64,000 bases of DNA from Parelaphostrongylus tenuis. Its lineage: Eukaryota; Nematoda; Chromadorea; Rhabditida; Metastrongylidae. The notes below the pieces were generated by a model, which saw only the letters and a program-made list of their open reading frames with translations, did no database searches and was not told the origin of the DNA. The position numbers were made by a program, and so were the translations under genes. Below are positions 24,727 through 36,316 of the stretch, piece by piece. Every line of letters starts with the position of its first letter. Positions within the stretch are counted from its first letter, which is position 1. The stretch covers positions 310,001 through 374,000 of the forward strand of contig JAHQIW010007200.1 in the NCBI GenBank assembly GCA_019055375.1. Direction: 5' to 3'.

Positions 24727-25980
24727 CGAGTTGAATATACATATAACAAATTAGTATTATGCTCCCACATAAGAATTAATTATGTGGAAGCGAGCATCCG
24801 GTCAATATCGAGCTCGTTTCTAAAAATTCTAATAATCACCCATTGATATATTAATATAATGAATACAAATGTAATAAAATAGTCAAATAATATTAAAATA
24901 TTGGATTAAATATATGCAATTTATTACAGTGTCATATAACAGATGATTTCCTGGATCGCCTATCTCTTAGCCTTGGCATGTATTCAAGAATGGCTAGTCT
25001 CGTCTACTTCAGAGCCGTTCAGTTGTTTCAAGTGTTCCAATTATTCATCGGAGACCATCGAGGTTTTAGAGTGAGTTGAAATGGATTGTAAAGCAGCAGA
25101 GACAAGTTGAAACACCAACCACGGGTTCGGCTCAGAAACTGCTAACGAACGTTTACTGCAGTGACAGCCAGAAAAGTTTCCTAAAGGAAACGCATTTCGA
25201 AAATGCATACAGAGCAATCGCTTTTGTACCAACTTCATCAGAAGTCATGAGAAAAGCAGTCATACTGATCCTCTTAAGACTACACGAGATTTTGTAAAAG
25301 AATCAACGTCAATTATTCTATCATTCTAGCTTTCGAATTGAATTAAAAGAAATTTTGATTTGAGCACTCTCTAAAAACGCACTTGTTTTTGCACCAGCCT
25401 GTTATCACTACATCGCACTCTTCATACTATCTGTAGAAAATCACACCCCATTAGTACCTTTGTGAATAATTTCTCTTCAACATAGTCTACCTTCAATCCT
25501 TTGTGTCAATTTATGCCAAAAATGCTTGGATACTCGTGTGTTGCGAAAGAATTATGTGCGAAAAGCCACAATCGTCATCATTTTTTCAAGCATCTCGATA
25601 ACTTCTTGTAGAGAAAGCGCCTCCACCTATCAACAGAATGCAGAAATTGCTCTCCAGAAGCTCAGCGAATCCCAAGACATCGATTCTAGTGCTACAAAAA
25701 CAAATAAACTCACTTCTCATTGGCAAAAATGTGTTGATAGTGATGATTCTCATGTTGTTAATGATGATTTTGCGTCTAGTTATTATGATTTCAAGGTCAC
25801 GAAAGCGTAACCGCCATTATTTTTGCACCAGAATAGATTTGTCGTCAAGAAACATCATGCTTACACGCAGATTGGACCAGTGATATACATATTGTACTGC
25901 ATCTATTGGAGCATTCTGAACAGACGTGTTCCTTGCAGCCGATTATTCTCATGCTAATCTATCTAGCATGGTCGGTAGCC
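24727..25980. other. No gene recognised
   Basis: Two overlapping frames at 25526-25810 (94 codons) and 25638-25883 (81 codons) are the longest. Neither has a known motif, so no gene is called. Confidence 0.4.
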
Positions 25981-25994
25981 TATTTCTTACAATA

Positions 25995-26299
25995 AAGGAT
26001 AAAAAGGATAAAGCTCTCGGCGTTAATCTATCCCTGAGGGATGCACCATGCATTCGACTTCAATTTTTAACTTCGTTTGAGGTGATTGAATGCACATCTG
26101 GCCTTTACAATGACTCGCGGTGGCCTCCCGCTGAACCGAGTCAGTGCTGCTTATCCTCCCAGACAAGTCTGAGACCTGTCTGGTACCAATTTACCTACCC
26201 CGGAGGGATGGATGGCTTGGTGAGCCATGAGCGCGAGATCGAACCAGTGACCTCGTGTGCGACGCAGGGCACCTCTAACCACTGCGCCACATGCGCTCT
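25995..26299 (-). mobile_element. Young SINE (family A) with 14-bp target duplication
   Basis: Reverse-strand copy flanked by a perfect direct repeat TATTTCTTACAATA (25981-25994 and 26300-26313). The tail is a run of GGATAAA units at the 25995 end; the tRNA-like head ends GCGCCACATGCGCTCT. Near-identical to the copy at 47513-47817. The target duplication proves insertion by a target-primed process. The enzyme source would be a LINE; which one is not shown. Confidence 0.95.
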
Positions 26300-26754
26300 T
26301 ATTTCTTACAATAGTGTTCCGTAATTGCCTTGCAACCTCTCAGTTTAGGTGGGTGCTGCTTAGATTTTTTTCTTGCTCACCCCTAGCTGTGTTAGTCTGG
26401 TATCAACTCTCAAAAGTTAGCTGGGGATGGATTTGTGCACCACTGGAGCAGAGCTCCATTTTTTACCTAACGTTTCACACATGAGTTCAAAACCACATAT
26501 GCCAGGATCTTCTGTCATGAAAAGATCGAAGCCGATGAAGAGGAGAATTTATTGTACATAGAAAAGTCCGTTGAATCAAGAAAGAGTTAGGTGAGAAAGA
26601 GCAAAATGAAACAGAAGAACAAGGTGATGAAGGAAGCATATAATGACGATTATGTGAAAACAAAGCCTATTATATCATTCTAGTTTTCTAGAGAATTCTC
26701 TAGGATTAGTATAACAGATCATCCGACTATGATTCTTCTACTGCTCAAGTGTTT

Positions 26755-27310
26755 TCTTAAGACCACGCTCAAATTTCAACATATTTCATAATTGCTATGT
26801 GAGCCAATTTTTCATATGGTCCGTAAATGGGCTCTTCTAGAGCCCGATACACTTGTTGCCACCTTAGAGTCTCGTCAGTCGGGCAGAACCCTTCGTTTTT
26901 AGCCAATCTCTGTGATTGTATGGTCCCCATATTAAGGGTAGCGACGATAGATTTACACTGCACTGCTGTCAAGTGAAAATCACTAAAACAGCAGTTTTGT
27001 ACACTCGATTGCTCTTCGCTGGTATTTTGAACTACATCATATCGTTAGTTCCAATTGTTTTCTTAAGACTACGCTAAAATTTCAACATATCTCATAGGTG
27101 CTATCTGTTTCATTTGACAGCAGTGCACTGTAATCGTTCGACGTCGCTAACTCTTAGTGTGGGGACTGAGGCACCCTTAGAGGATTGGCTAAAAGACGAA
27201 GAAGGGTTCTGCCCGACTGGTGAGACTGTCAAGGTCGAAACAAGTGTATCGGACTGTACAAGAGCTCATTTAACAGACCATATGACAAGTTGGCACAAAG
27301 AGCAGATATG
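26755..27310. repeat. Family E inverted pair
   Basis: 26780-26975 (reverse) and 27112-27310 (forward) are inverted copies sharing GGATTGGCTAAA, GGGTTCTGCCCGACTG and AAGTGTATCGG. In addition, 26750-26801 and 27057-27107 are direct repeats (GTTTTCTTAAGACCACGCTC against GTTTTCTTAAGACTACGCTA). The unit was therefore both duplicated and inverted. No coding role is supported. Confidence 0.7.
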
Positions 27311-28149
27311 AGATATGATTCTTCTGCTGAAAGTGTAAAAAAGTTCAACAAATCCATGAGGTTGACGATTCTTGCAATTATTCATCGAATTCTCTTTCTG
27401 ATTCATGCAGACTAAGATGAAGTTACTCCTTTCAAAAAAAAGCATAACTTAGCTCATGATGAATTTCATGAGGTGAAAGGCAACTATGGAAATCTGCGAA
27501 TGTATGGCAACATTTGATAAAATTGACTCATCTATGACAGTTGTGACTTCAAATAAACTCATGATGAAAATTCTATCTCACTGAAGTTATGACTCTCATT
27601 CAAAGTGATAGAACGAAGCATTTTCAAGAATTATTTCGAGATATCAACATGACAGTAATTATTTGTCCTTTTATGATTTCACAAATGTGACGAGCTGGAA
27701 AACAAGTTCCTTCAATGAACGTTTCAAACGTCCCCGTCTTTTTCAGAGCTAATAATCTGGTTATTCTCCCACAGTTGCTCGTTCTCTTTGTGAAACTTCG
27801 TAGTCGTTATCGTTCGAATTGAAGAGTTTCGTTTGAGGGAGCACCGTTCAATTGAGGGTTCTGCACGGCGATGTCCTTACATATAGGTCAACATTTATTA
27901 TTTGGGGTTAAGCAAAAAGTTGTGGAAATTTTTGAAGGTCCATTTTCATGCGCGAATCAAACAACGATAACTAATCTTCAAACTACAGACCACCATTGTC
28001 CACGAATTTCTGTCATAGATCTGCAAGATCCTGGGTCTGCGTACCATTGCAGCTTCTTTTAATCGAAGAACTCTTAACAAGCTACCATTTGCATCAAACA
28101 ATTTTAATCGTTAGCCATTCAAGAATTATTGCATTAATCGAAAGATGCC
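27311..28149. other. No gene recognised
   Basis: No recognised exon. Downstream parts of the neighbouring mariner fragment may extend here on the - strand but are too degraded to name. Confidence 0.4.
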
Positions 28150-28350
28150 ATACTTGGATAAAGCTAATGCGGATCTCGGCGTTACTTCTTGTGGGCAAAG
28201 TAAAATCGGTGCAACTTGTGGGTAACCGTCCACTTCGAGACACCAAGCTCTTCAGCCAATTCACAAGTGCTTAATGGAGGCTCAGCATCCGCGCGGTGTG
28301 CAAGTCACTTCCATCCAAGACAGATGACCGCCAGAACGAGGCATTTCTTT
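28150..28350 (-). pseudogene. mariner transposase fragment M4
   Basis: On the - strand, PRSGGHLSWMEV is followed, after a frameshift, by EPPLSTCELAEELGVSKWT and VTHKLHRFYFAHKK. This matches the linker and second helix-turn-helix of a mariner-family transposase. It differs from M1 and M2 in sequence, so it is a separate mariner lineage. The rest is missing or unreadable. Confidence 0.65.
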
Positions 28351-28419
28351 GAGATAAAAATTATCTTCTTTGAGCCACTTAAACTATCTTCCCACCGTCG
28401 ATTTTCTCGCTGTACCACC

Positions 28420-29140
28420 ACCTTCCGAATGCTCCAGTTACATCTATCTAGGTCGTGAAATCAACATGATGAACGACCTAGCCCCAGAGTTGAGCAGGAG
28501 GAAACGAGCGGCTTGGGGAACGTTTAAGAGCATCGAAGATGTAGTGAAGAGGACAAAGAACGTCCGACTCCGTGCCCACCTTTTCGACTCGACAATTATC
28601 CCTGCCCGTAACGTATGCAGCAGAAACCTGGTCGCTACATAAGCAGGATGAAAGATCACTTGCCGTTATCGAACGCGCAGTCGAAAGGTCGATGCTAGGA
28701 GTATCTCGTATTTCGCAAATGAGACAAATGATCCGAACTTCCGACCTACGTCAACGATCGAAAATCAGAGACGCCGTTCTACACGCCAGGATATCGAAAA
28801 TAAGGTGGGCCGGACACGTGATGCGCTTCAACGACAACCGATGGACGAGAGCCGTTACCGACTGGATTCCTCGGGACGTCAAGCGCTCTAAAGGAAGACC
28901 ACTGACCCGTTGGTCCGATTTCTTCACGAAAGCGATGGAAGAAAGATATGATGCTCAGCGAATTCCTAGAGCAAGGAGGACCCACTGGGCTACTCTTGCA
29001 CGCGATAGGGAAAAATGGAAGAGTTGCTGGTACCCGCTCGAGTCACTCGACGATCAACGGGACGACAGGTGGTGATACCACCACCTTCATTCTCATTAAT
29101 CTCGTCGAGGGCTTCATGTATAGTTGAACCTCTCCTCTAA
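28420..29140 (+). mobile_element. RTE-type LINE 3' fragment L1, young
   Basis: 5'-truncated end of a LINE reverse transcriptase ORF. ECSSYIYLGREINMMNDLAP starts near 28427; TYAAETWSLHKQDERSL, IRWAGHVMRFNDNRW and GRPLTRWSDFF follow, with the stop at 29073-29075. A single-base shift at about 28604-28608 splits an otherwise open ~215 codons; the L4 copy suggests one extra base there. The sequence lies downstream of the catalytic aspartates, so no polymerase activity remains. The clean frame suggests a recent insertion. Confidence 0.9.
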
Positions 29141-29394
29141 TAAAGGCGGATCAACATGCAAAAACCATGCTGTCCAGTAGGCAATTTGGAGGATAAATTC
29201 AAGAACTAGGTAAATATATGCAAAACTATAAATAAAAAGACACGAAGATGTCGAAAAATGAAATTTTCAAGCATTTTGTTAATTTTTTTTGCCCAAATCA
29301 ATTTATATACTCGTCGATGAATATTTGTTCTTTAGACAATCTATCCTCCAATGGTCGGCATCATTATCAGCCAACACCGAGCCTATCCGTGTAG

Positions 29395-29510
29395 ACCCTC
29401 AAGAGGGATTGGCTAAAGACGAATAGCGCCGTGCAACTGACGAGGCTGCAAGGCCGAAACACGTGTAATTCACTGTACAAGTGCCCACAAGAGACCACAT
29501 GCATGACTCA
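29395..29510 (+). repeat. Family E repeat fragment
   Basis: Contains AGGGATTGGCTAAAGACGAA, GCCGAAACACGTGTA and TTCACTGTACAAGTGCCCAC in the same order as the arms at 26.8 and 27.2 kb. Confidence 0.6.
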
Positions 29511-29610
29511 AAAATAGCTACTAGGCATATATAATATATCAGTATATAAGCTTAGTGGTAACATATATAATAATATAGCATAGTGCATCACAATACGATA
29601 CAATATGATA

Positions 29611-29876
29611 AAAAGGATAAAAGGATGAAGCTTTCGGCATTGATCAATCCCTGAGCTATGCGCCATGCATTCGCCTTTAATTTTTAACTTCAATTGAGGT
29701 GATTGAATGCATACCTGGTCTTTACATGACTCTCGGTGGCCTCTCGCTGCTGTCATCCGAGTCAGTGCTGCTTATCCTCCCAGGCAAACCAGAAACCAAT
29801 CTAGTTACCAATTTAACGAATTCAGAAGGGTGGATGGCTTGGTGAGCCAAGAGTGCGAGATCGAACCATCAGCCTA
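29611..29876 (-). mobile_element. tRNA-derived SINE (family A), head-truncated
   Basis: The tail side begins with AAAAGGATAAAAGGAT. The element stops within GAGATCGAACCATC, before the A-box region, so the tRNA-like promoter is incomplete. About 10-15 percent of bases differ by eye from the young copies. Confidence 0.85.
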
Positions 29877-29994
29877 TTACAAAACGATACATTACAACAA
29901 TACAATAATAGAGCAGTGTTACAGTAATGCAGCACAGTAACATAAAAATAAAACAAAAACTGTCAGTGAATAATTCCAAGAAAAGGATGCTTTA

Positions 29995-30058
29995 AGCCTA
30001 AACGAGATTGGTACGCCAGGGTCATACACCGGTGTTTCGGAGGTTTCGGCCTCTCAGT
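29995..30058 (+). repeat. Family C foldback, single-arm fragment
   Basis: Only one arm: TTTAAGCCTAAACGAGATTG through CACCGGTGTTTCGGAGG. The rest of the element is absent. Confidence 0.75.
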
Positions 30059-30369
30059 GAATAATTATTGACAACCGCCCAGTATGTAAGGAAATCAGCA
30101 GAGTGTGTTTCTTTATTTAAGCCATGGCCCACCAAAGAAATTTCAATTCGAACAATAACAATGATGAGGAGCATAATGCGAACAAGCGAGTACAGTTTAT
30201 TTATCAACTTTGTCTTTAGCTAAGTCATGATAGAAACTGCTATTGATTGGTAACGCCGAGGTTCAAGGTAAAGCGGTTTTGAAAACAATGCTGATTGCTC
30301 TTTTTTCATTTAGAGCTCGCTTGATTAATCACAATAATCGAATGAAACGACTGTATAGTAGAGATACAG

Positions 30370-31680
30370 AAATTCCTCATTCCTACGAGAGGAAAAGAAA
30401 GTGGATTGCGAATATTGTAGTCAACGGAAAATCAGCAAGACCTTATTATTGTTAGAAAACGGAGGGCTCCACATCATCAGAGAATATCGCCCAATCGCTT
30501 GCACCCTGCCGTCTAAAATAGTTCCACTATAATAATCTCATATGGGATTGGAAGGGCACAAAACGAAGGACGGTCATGCGAACCAGAATGGCTTAAAAAA
30601 GAGTTTAGTACGATAGAGCATATCCACACGATAACAAGACTAACTAAAATTTCGCGGAATACCAAAGATCTCTTTATCTCGTCATCATCAATTTGAAGAA
30701 GACCTTCGAATAATTTGAAGAAGACCTTCGAATAAGACCAAAGATCTCTTTATCTCGTCATCATCAATTTGAAGAAGACCTTCGAATAAGTAGGATTTCT
30801 AGATAGCTAAAGCATCCTTACTTGATGAAGATTCTTCGTTAACTGTATGGAAATTTAATAAAATGTCACTATAATTAACGATATTCCTATCAACGTAGGA
30901 AGTGGAGCTCGGCAAAGTGATACCACCTGTCGCATCTCAGGCATGTCACGTCATACGAACAATGGAATGTGGCAATATGGGAGTAAAATCGACGGTCGAC
31001 AATACACCCGTCCTCCCTCCAGTAATGACGCTGTTGTTGAACACCAAGCATCAACCATGCGTGACACATGTTGAGCGATTTCGGCAATGCACGTGAAAAG
31101 ATCGGTTCTCAATCCCTGGGATTCTTGTTTATGAGGAACGGATTGGTTCCGAATGCTCCATTCACGCTCAACAAAATGATTATCTTAGAATGCTCCAGTA
31201 ACATTTATCGAGGTCGGAAAGTATGTATGATGAACAACCTCAGTTCAGAGCTGAGCAGGAGGAGACAAACGTCTTGGACAACCGTTAAGGGCATCGAAAG
31301 GAGTCACCTAACGTTATCGAGCGCGCAATAGATAATCGATGCTAGATGTATCCCGTATTTAGCAAAAGAGCGGAAATATCTGATTTTCTGACCAACGTTA
31401 GTGATCGAAATTCAAGATTACTGTTATACACTCCGGGCTACCGATCGACGACAACTGTGACCAGATGGATTTCCTAGGATGTAAAGCACACCACTAAAAA
31501 TCCGCCAACTCGATGGTCCGATTTCTTCACGAAGGCCTAGAAGAAAGATATGATGCTCAGCAATGCTAGGAAAGAGAGGACTCAATGGCTACTCTTACAC
31601 ATAATGAGAATTTGAAGTTCCAGTAGTGTCCGCTCGATCCACTTAAATATCAACGGGAAACGCAGTTAGTACAAGTCCAA
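30370..31680 (+). mobile_element. Degraded RTE-type LINE fragment L2
   Basis: Pieces of the reverse transcriptase in order: a stretch related to the finger region near 30460-30660, a conserved IINLKKTFE-like block near 30690, then ECSSNIYRGRKVCMMNNLSS at 31190-31250 and the C-terminal region to about 31660. Many stops and frameshifts. It is the counterpart of L4 (44715-46150), with matching flanks, so both descend from one insertion before the segmental duplication. An internal tandem duplication (30663-30790) is specific to this copy. Confidence 0.85.
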
Positions 31681-31947
31681 ACACGGTCGCGATATCTTTA
31701 TATTATTCGGAACAATCACTATAGCAATAATAATTTTATTTAGACTGTTCTTTAATAGTGATATGATGCTACAATTACCTGCGCAACAATGTTGAGTGAT
31801 ATGCAAATTTGAACTTTGGGCAGGACATGAACTCCCGTTCCACACTCTTTACGCCTTGGAAAGGGCAAAACGCATGGTCAGCTCTCTCCTCAGATTCGAA
31901 AATTTTGCATATCATTCAACAATACTGAATATGTATTCATTAGAAAA

Positions 31948-32250
31948 ACAGCGCTTGTGGCGCAATGGTTGGAGGTGCTTTGCGTTACGCACAAAGTCGA
32001 TGGTTTGATCTCACTCTCATAGCTTACGAACCATCCGTTACTCCGGGGTTGGTAAACTGGTACCAGACTGGTCCCAGACTTGTCTAGAGGATTAGCAGCA
32101 CTGCCTTGATAAATCGGTAGACCACCGCGAGTTTTTGTCACGGCCCGATGTCAATCTAATCACCTCAAGCGACTTTAGAAAATGAAGATGAATGCATGGC
32201 GCAATTTTTAGGAGTTAATCAGCTCCAAGAGCTTTAACCTTTTGTCCTTT
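31948..32250 (+). mobile_element. tRNA-derived SINE (family A), shared by both blocks
   Basis: Diverged copy with head GCGCTTGTGGCGCAATGG and tail TTTAACCTTTTGTCCTTT. The same SINE stands at the matching place in block B (46425-46730), with matching flanks on both sides, so it was inserted before the duplication. Confidence 0.85.
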
Positions 32251-33164
32251 GATCACTAGAATATCTTCAGTTTCTATGCTCTCGGCTCAATCATGATCAG
32301 TAGACTAGGGAAAAGTCCTCACAATTCTTCTTTGCGGTTCCCTATCGCTATCCCCTCTTTTGCATCTGCATAATAACCTATTTTGGAATCCCTTTTCTTT
32401 TTTTAGTGTGCATTATTAACAGACGGGTTTTCTCCAAATTGAGTTCTCACCCAGCAGTGTGTTCGTCTATCAGTTAATGGCACACATTTGTCTTTTATCA
32501 TCCATCAAATTCAGCTCGTTGAGTCTCATCAACAGCGAATAGGTCAAAATTCAAGTTTCAGGCAATGCGGGTGCAACTTGAAAACATTGTCTGCATATTT
32601 GTATTGTAAAGGTGAAATACATTCTTTTCTCTAAACAACCCTCAAAGTTTTTGAATACACATGACTCTGTCACACCTGCAAACCTAACGCATTTTTTTCG
32701 TCATGATACTGATCGTGAAGGTGAGTTATTAAAGTACACAAGTATTCAAGTAACAATAATCTAAGTTTCAATTAGTAAATCGACGGGTATTGTGCAACTA
32801 ATATTACCAAAGTACGCTAGAAATTGATTACGAAACCTTTTCAAATTCTAAAGCGAAATGTTTGGGAAGTGAAAAATAATAAACTGCATTGCATGTTCAA
32901 AACGTTCTACTTTTAGATGTACAAGGCGCATCGTTTTCTATAAGTTGAAAATATTCTCAACCCTATGGGTCTTCAGCTGTTCGAATTTATTTCGAATCAA
33001 AGAATTACGCCATTGTTGTGTTCAGATCAAAGACAATTTCATGGCTTACACAGGCCCGCAAAATAAATTTTGATAGTGAGTGTGTTGAATTATGAAGTGA
33101 CACTTCATAAGACAAGACAACAATGATAACAATAATAATAGCAGTGACAGTGGCAATAGTAACG
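32251..33164. other. No gene recognised (block A)
   Basis: Collinear with 46731-47330 and then 55250-55560 of block B. No recognised exon in either copy. Confidence 0.4.
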
Positions 33165-33770
33165 GTAATATTGATATACCTAAGAGAACTGGCTGGTGAG
33201 CAAAAAACGGTCTCAAGCGAGAATCGAACCCGCGTTTCATCATATTCGGGGGCTACACCACCAAGACATATACCCGACCACTCATTCTTCAGCATCTCTA
33301 AGTTAGCTATCGGCCACCAACCTTCAACACGTTTGGTCGAGTATGCTATTTCGCTTTATAAACGCAGTTGAGCTGACAGCCACTATTAGGTATAATTACT
33401 CCAAAATTCTAATATTTTCACTGCCATTTTTCGCAGCATTGCAGTACTTAAGATAACTAAGTGGTGAGCAAAAATTTTGAGAGTTTGGGAGTGTTATATC
33501 TAACAAAGGCTGTCAGCTCAACTGAGTTTATATAGCGACATCGCATACCCGATCAAACCTCTCAAAGGTTGGTGGCTGATAGCTAATACAGAGATGTTGA
33601 AGAACGAGAGGTCGGGCAAATGTTCCTCTGTGGTGTAACGGTAGAGCACGCGTCTCCGGATAGGATGAAACGCGGGTGCGATTTCCGCCTGAGGCCGTGT
33701 TTTTGCTCACCACTCAATTCTCTTAGGTATATAAGTAACATCATAACACTGCAAAAAAATGCAGTAAAAA
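33165..33770. repeat. tRNA-like foldback, family D (copy 6)
   Basis: Reversed arm 33170-33390 and forward arm 33500-33770. The reversed arm has GAGAATCGAACCCGCG; the forward arm has GTGGTGTAACGGTAGAGCAC and GCGGGTGCGATTTCCGC. Both arms share an inner segment (CAGCTCAACTGAG and its complement) and the outer CTTAGGTATAT. Block B has no counterpart at the homologous site near 55610, so it was inserted after the duplication or lost from B. Confidence 0.8.
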
Positions 33771-35619
33771 TATTAGAATTTCGGTGTAATACTAATATCA
33801 ATAAGTTATAAGTAAGTAATACCAGTATAATTAACAATAATGTATAATATTAATAATAGTTAATAATAATAGTTATAACGGTAATAATAAAGTAGTGACA
33901 ATAATAACAATAATAATGCATATCCGTTAGTGAAAAAATATAAGTTGCGAGTGCACTGGAATTTTCGGATTTCAATGCCGCAGTTACCCAATGAAGGTGA
34001 CAACTAATTCGAGTCGCTAAAGAAACTCTTATAGTCATATCTTCAGGCTAGAACATAGTGTGAAAATGATTATAACACAGCTCATCAACTATATCATTTC
34101 AGAAGCATAAAATTTTTATTTTTCTGAATGATGTTCTGAAAGTTCAGTCAAATGTTGGGAGGGAAATTTGTATCTTCCACAGCAACGATAATCTCATACT
34201 ACTAATGCCATAATGGGAAGCTTTGTTCTCCTTCCATCAAAAGCTTAACGTTATGAATCTGTCCTTTGCCCATATGAGCTCATTTGTGGTCGTTTTCAGA
34301 TTAAGCTCTTATATCTAAACGAAGGAAATTATGTTTAAATCAACTGCTACATCTTTTTAGAGGCTGTCGTTCATGATGTAAAGAATGATTTTTTTTTACT
34401 TTCTGTATCGACTTGCCTACAAAATTAGGTTATTTCGTATTCATATCTGTGATCTTACGGGATTGCATTGCCACATTTCATTTCTACTCCCTTCAAAGCT
34501 GGCAATAAATGGTACAGTAGGAAAGTCATTAACCATGTCCTTTAAGACGATTCTACTTTTACTGAAATGCAACAAATTCCCAGAAATTGAAGACTGATTA
34601 TTAAGCAAATATCTTGAACATGAGGCTTGATACTGGCGGAGACATTTAACTCACTTTAGCTGTAGTCCTTGTGAAAGGGTAATCGTGGGTTCAAAGCCCC
34701 ATGTGGTTCTGAGGTTTGCTACATCTCAGCATTATCGTGACTCTATTTCACGTCTTATCCTGTCATCAATACCAGAAGCTGTACAAAAATTTGAAGCATA
34801 TCGAGAAAAACGAAAATAACTAATACCTAATACTCTATATGACTTTTTAGGAAACACTGCCCAAAATCGTACTTAGCACTGGTCTTACTGATGTACCAAT
34901 TCTGTGAGGCTTTCTTCTTCATTTGAATACTTGAAAAGGACTATACTAGAGATGCCTCACCTCTGAAATGTAGACCTCTTGAAGGCTTAAAACGTTCTTT
35001 CAGATTACAATGACTTTTAAACAAGGTCTCAAGATAGTTTATTCAAAGGTTATGATGGAAGCTTTTCGACTTTTGAATAGATTGATTAGTATATATACGC
35101 TCTGAGAGCTAAAGAAATCATAATTCTTTCATTATTACTATGCTAAGAAAAGAGGCAGTTATTAGAGATGGCCTACAATACACAAGTTATCGATTGAGTT
35201 TTGACTCAGCACCTAGAGTTAAATTCGCTGTCTATTTCACAAATGTCACTGATTTGGCAGCGGATTTGTACGTAAAGATAAAAGCAATGACTGAATACAT
35301 CGTTAGGCTATCGCAAGTTATCGTAAAGGTCAGTTGTTCATTCTCTCAAATTTATATTAAAGTCCAATACATCCCTCAGAGTTTGTCCACATCGGTAGGC
35401 TTATCCACTATCCCACATGATGTTTGATCTGTGACGATCTTGATGTCATTCAACACTTTTTATCAGCGAGACATCAAAAGGCCAAAACTTTTCACGTCAT
35501 TTTCAACATATTTCGAAATAGACTAGAATTAGAAGAAATCTCGCTGTCGTCTGTTGCAGCCTGAAATCTTTTCAAAACCCGTTTTTTAAGTATCTTAGAC
35601 TTTTTTCAATTTTTTCTAG
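33771..35619. other. Block A non-coding, with AAT-rich tract
   Basis: 33840-33925 is an AAT/TAA-rich low-complexity tract. The rest is collinear with 55740-58480 of block B, and similarity is spread evenly rather than in exon-like patches. A tRNA-like GGGTTCAAAGCCCC near 34690 stands alone. No gene is called. Confidence 0.45.
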
Positions 35620-35960
35620 TTATAATAATGGTAGTGAAGGTGATATCACTTTACGTTTCCAAGGTTCGCCCTCTTCATCAGTGGCAGACGCCCCACACTG
35701 AACTCTACCTTGTAGCAGGGATGCGGAGACATTGCTTATGGTGATAAACACGGCAATATGTTATCATCACTTTCTCAGTCGTTAAATTACGATTAGTAGC
35801 GATTACAGTTCGCGCTCAATGTGGGGCATGGACCACTGATGAAGAAACCGACACTTCCGAAACATACGTATGGCTCTAACCTATCAACCTCAGTAAGGCT
35901 CTAAACATTACCACAGACTATACTGAATGTTTATTACAAGCAGTCAATGAGGTGGATTTC
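35620..35960. repeat. Old family C foldback (copy 4)
   Basis: Diverged inverted arms: CGCCCCACACTGAACTCTAC facing CAATGTGGGGCATGGACCAC, with ACTTCCGAAACATACG and TGAATGTTTATTACAAG beyond. The matching copy in block B is 58700-59060, so it predates the duplication. It lies just upstream of receptor 2. Confidence 0.6.
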
Positions 35961-36302
35961 CACATATCCTCTAGAAGCATCGATAAAGTTAAAACACGGG
36001 TAAAAGCATAGCGAAATAAGGGCCTCGGTGCCCTATTGGATTATAGCTAAATTCTGAAATGTAAGCGCCAACACAGTTTAACTAACAGAGTAGAAGTTCA
36101 ACAGAGGTACTAAGCTTTGTCAGTATCTCGCATTCTTGTGATTGTATTTCAGAATATATCATGTCATGAAGAAGATCAAGTAGTAAATAGATGTTGAAGT
36201 ATTGTAATTTCGCGAACAAAGATTTGTGGTGTTAGTTAGTGAAGGAGACTTCTGTATAATTTGCGAGCATTTGGATTGGAAGCAGTCAAATAGAACACTG
36301 CA

Positions 36303-36308
36303 TTTCAG
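36303..36308 (+). promoter_or_regulatory. Possible trans-splice acceptor, receptor 2
   Basis: TTTCAG ending 8 bases before the start codon, with the same spacing as receptor 3. Nematode mRNAs often receive a spliced leader at such a site; a conventional upstream intron is the alternative. Confidence 0.5.
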
Positions 36309-36316
36309 AAAACATT

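Noticed and set aside
26755..27310. CRISPR-like or satellite array
   Set aside because: Only two inverted and two direct units, diverged, with no regular spacers; a eukaryotic repeat.
33005..33295. Hydrophobic frames rich in I, V, T and L
   Set aside because: They come from the AAT/GTT-rich low-complexity tract; a similar reading appears at 55440-55920 for the same reason.
33617..33695. Possible tRNA gene
   Set aside because: It has A/B-box-like words and a partial acceptor stem but belongs to a repeated foldback arm, and the B box is mutated (GGTGCGATTTC).
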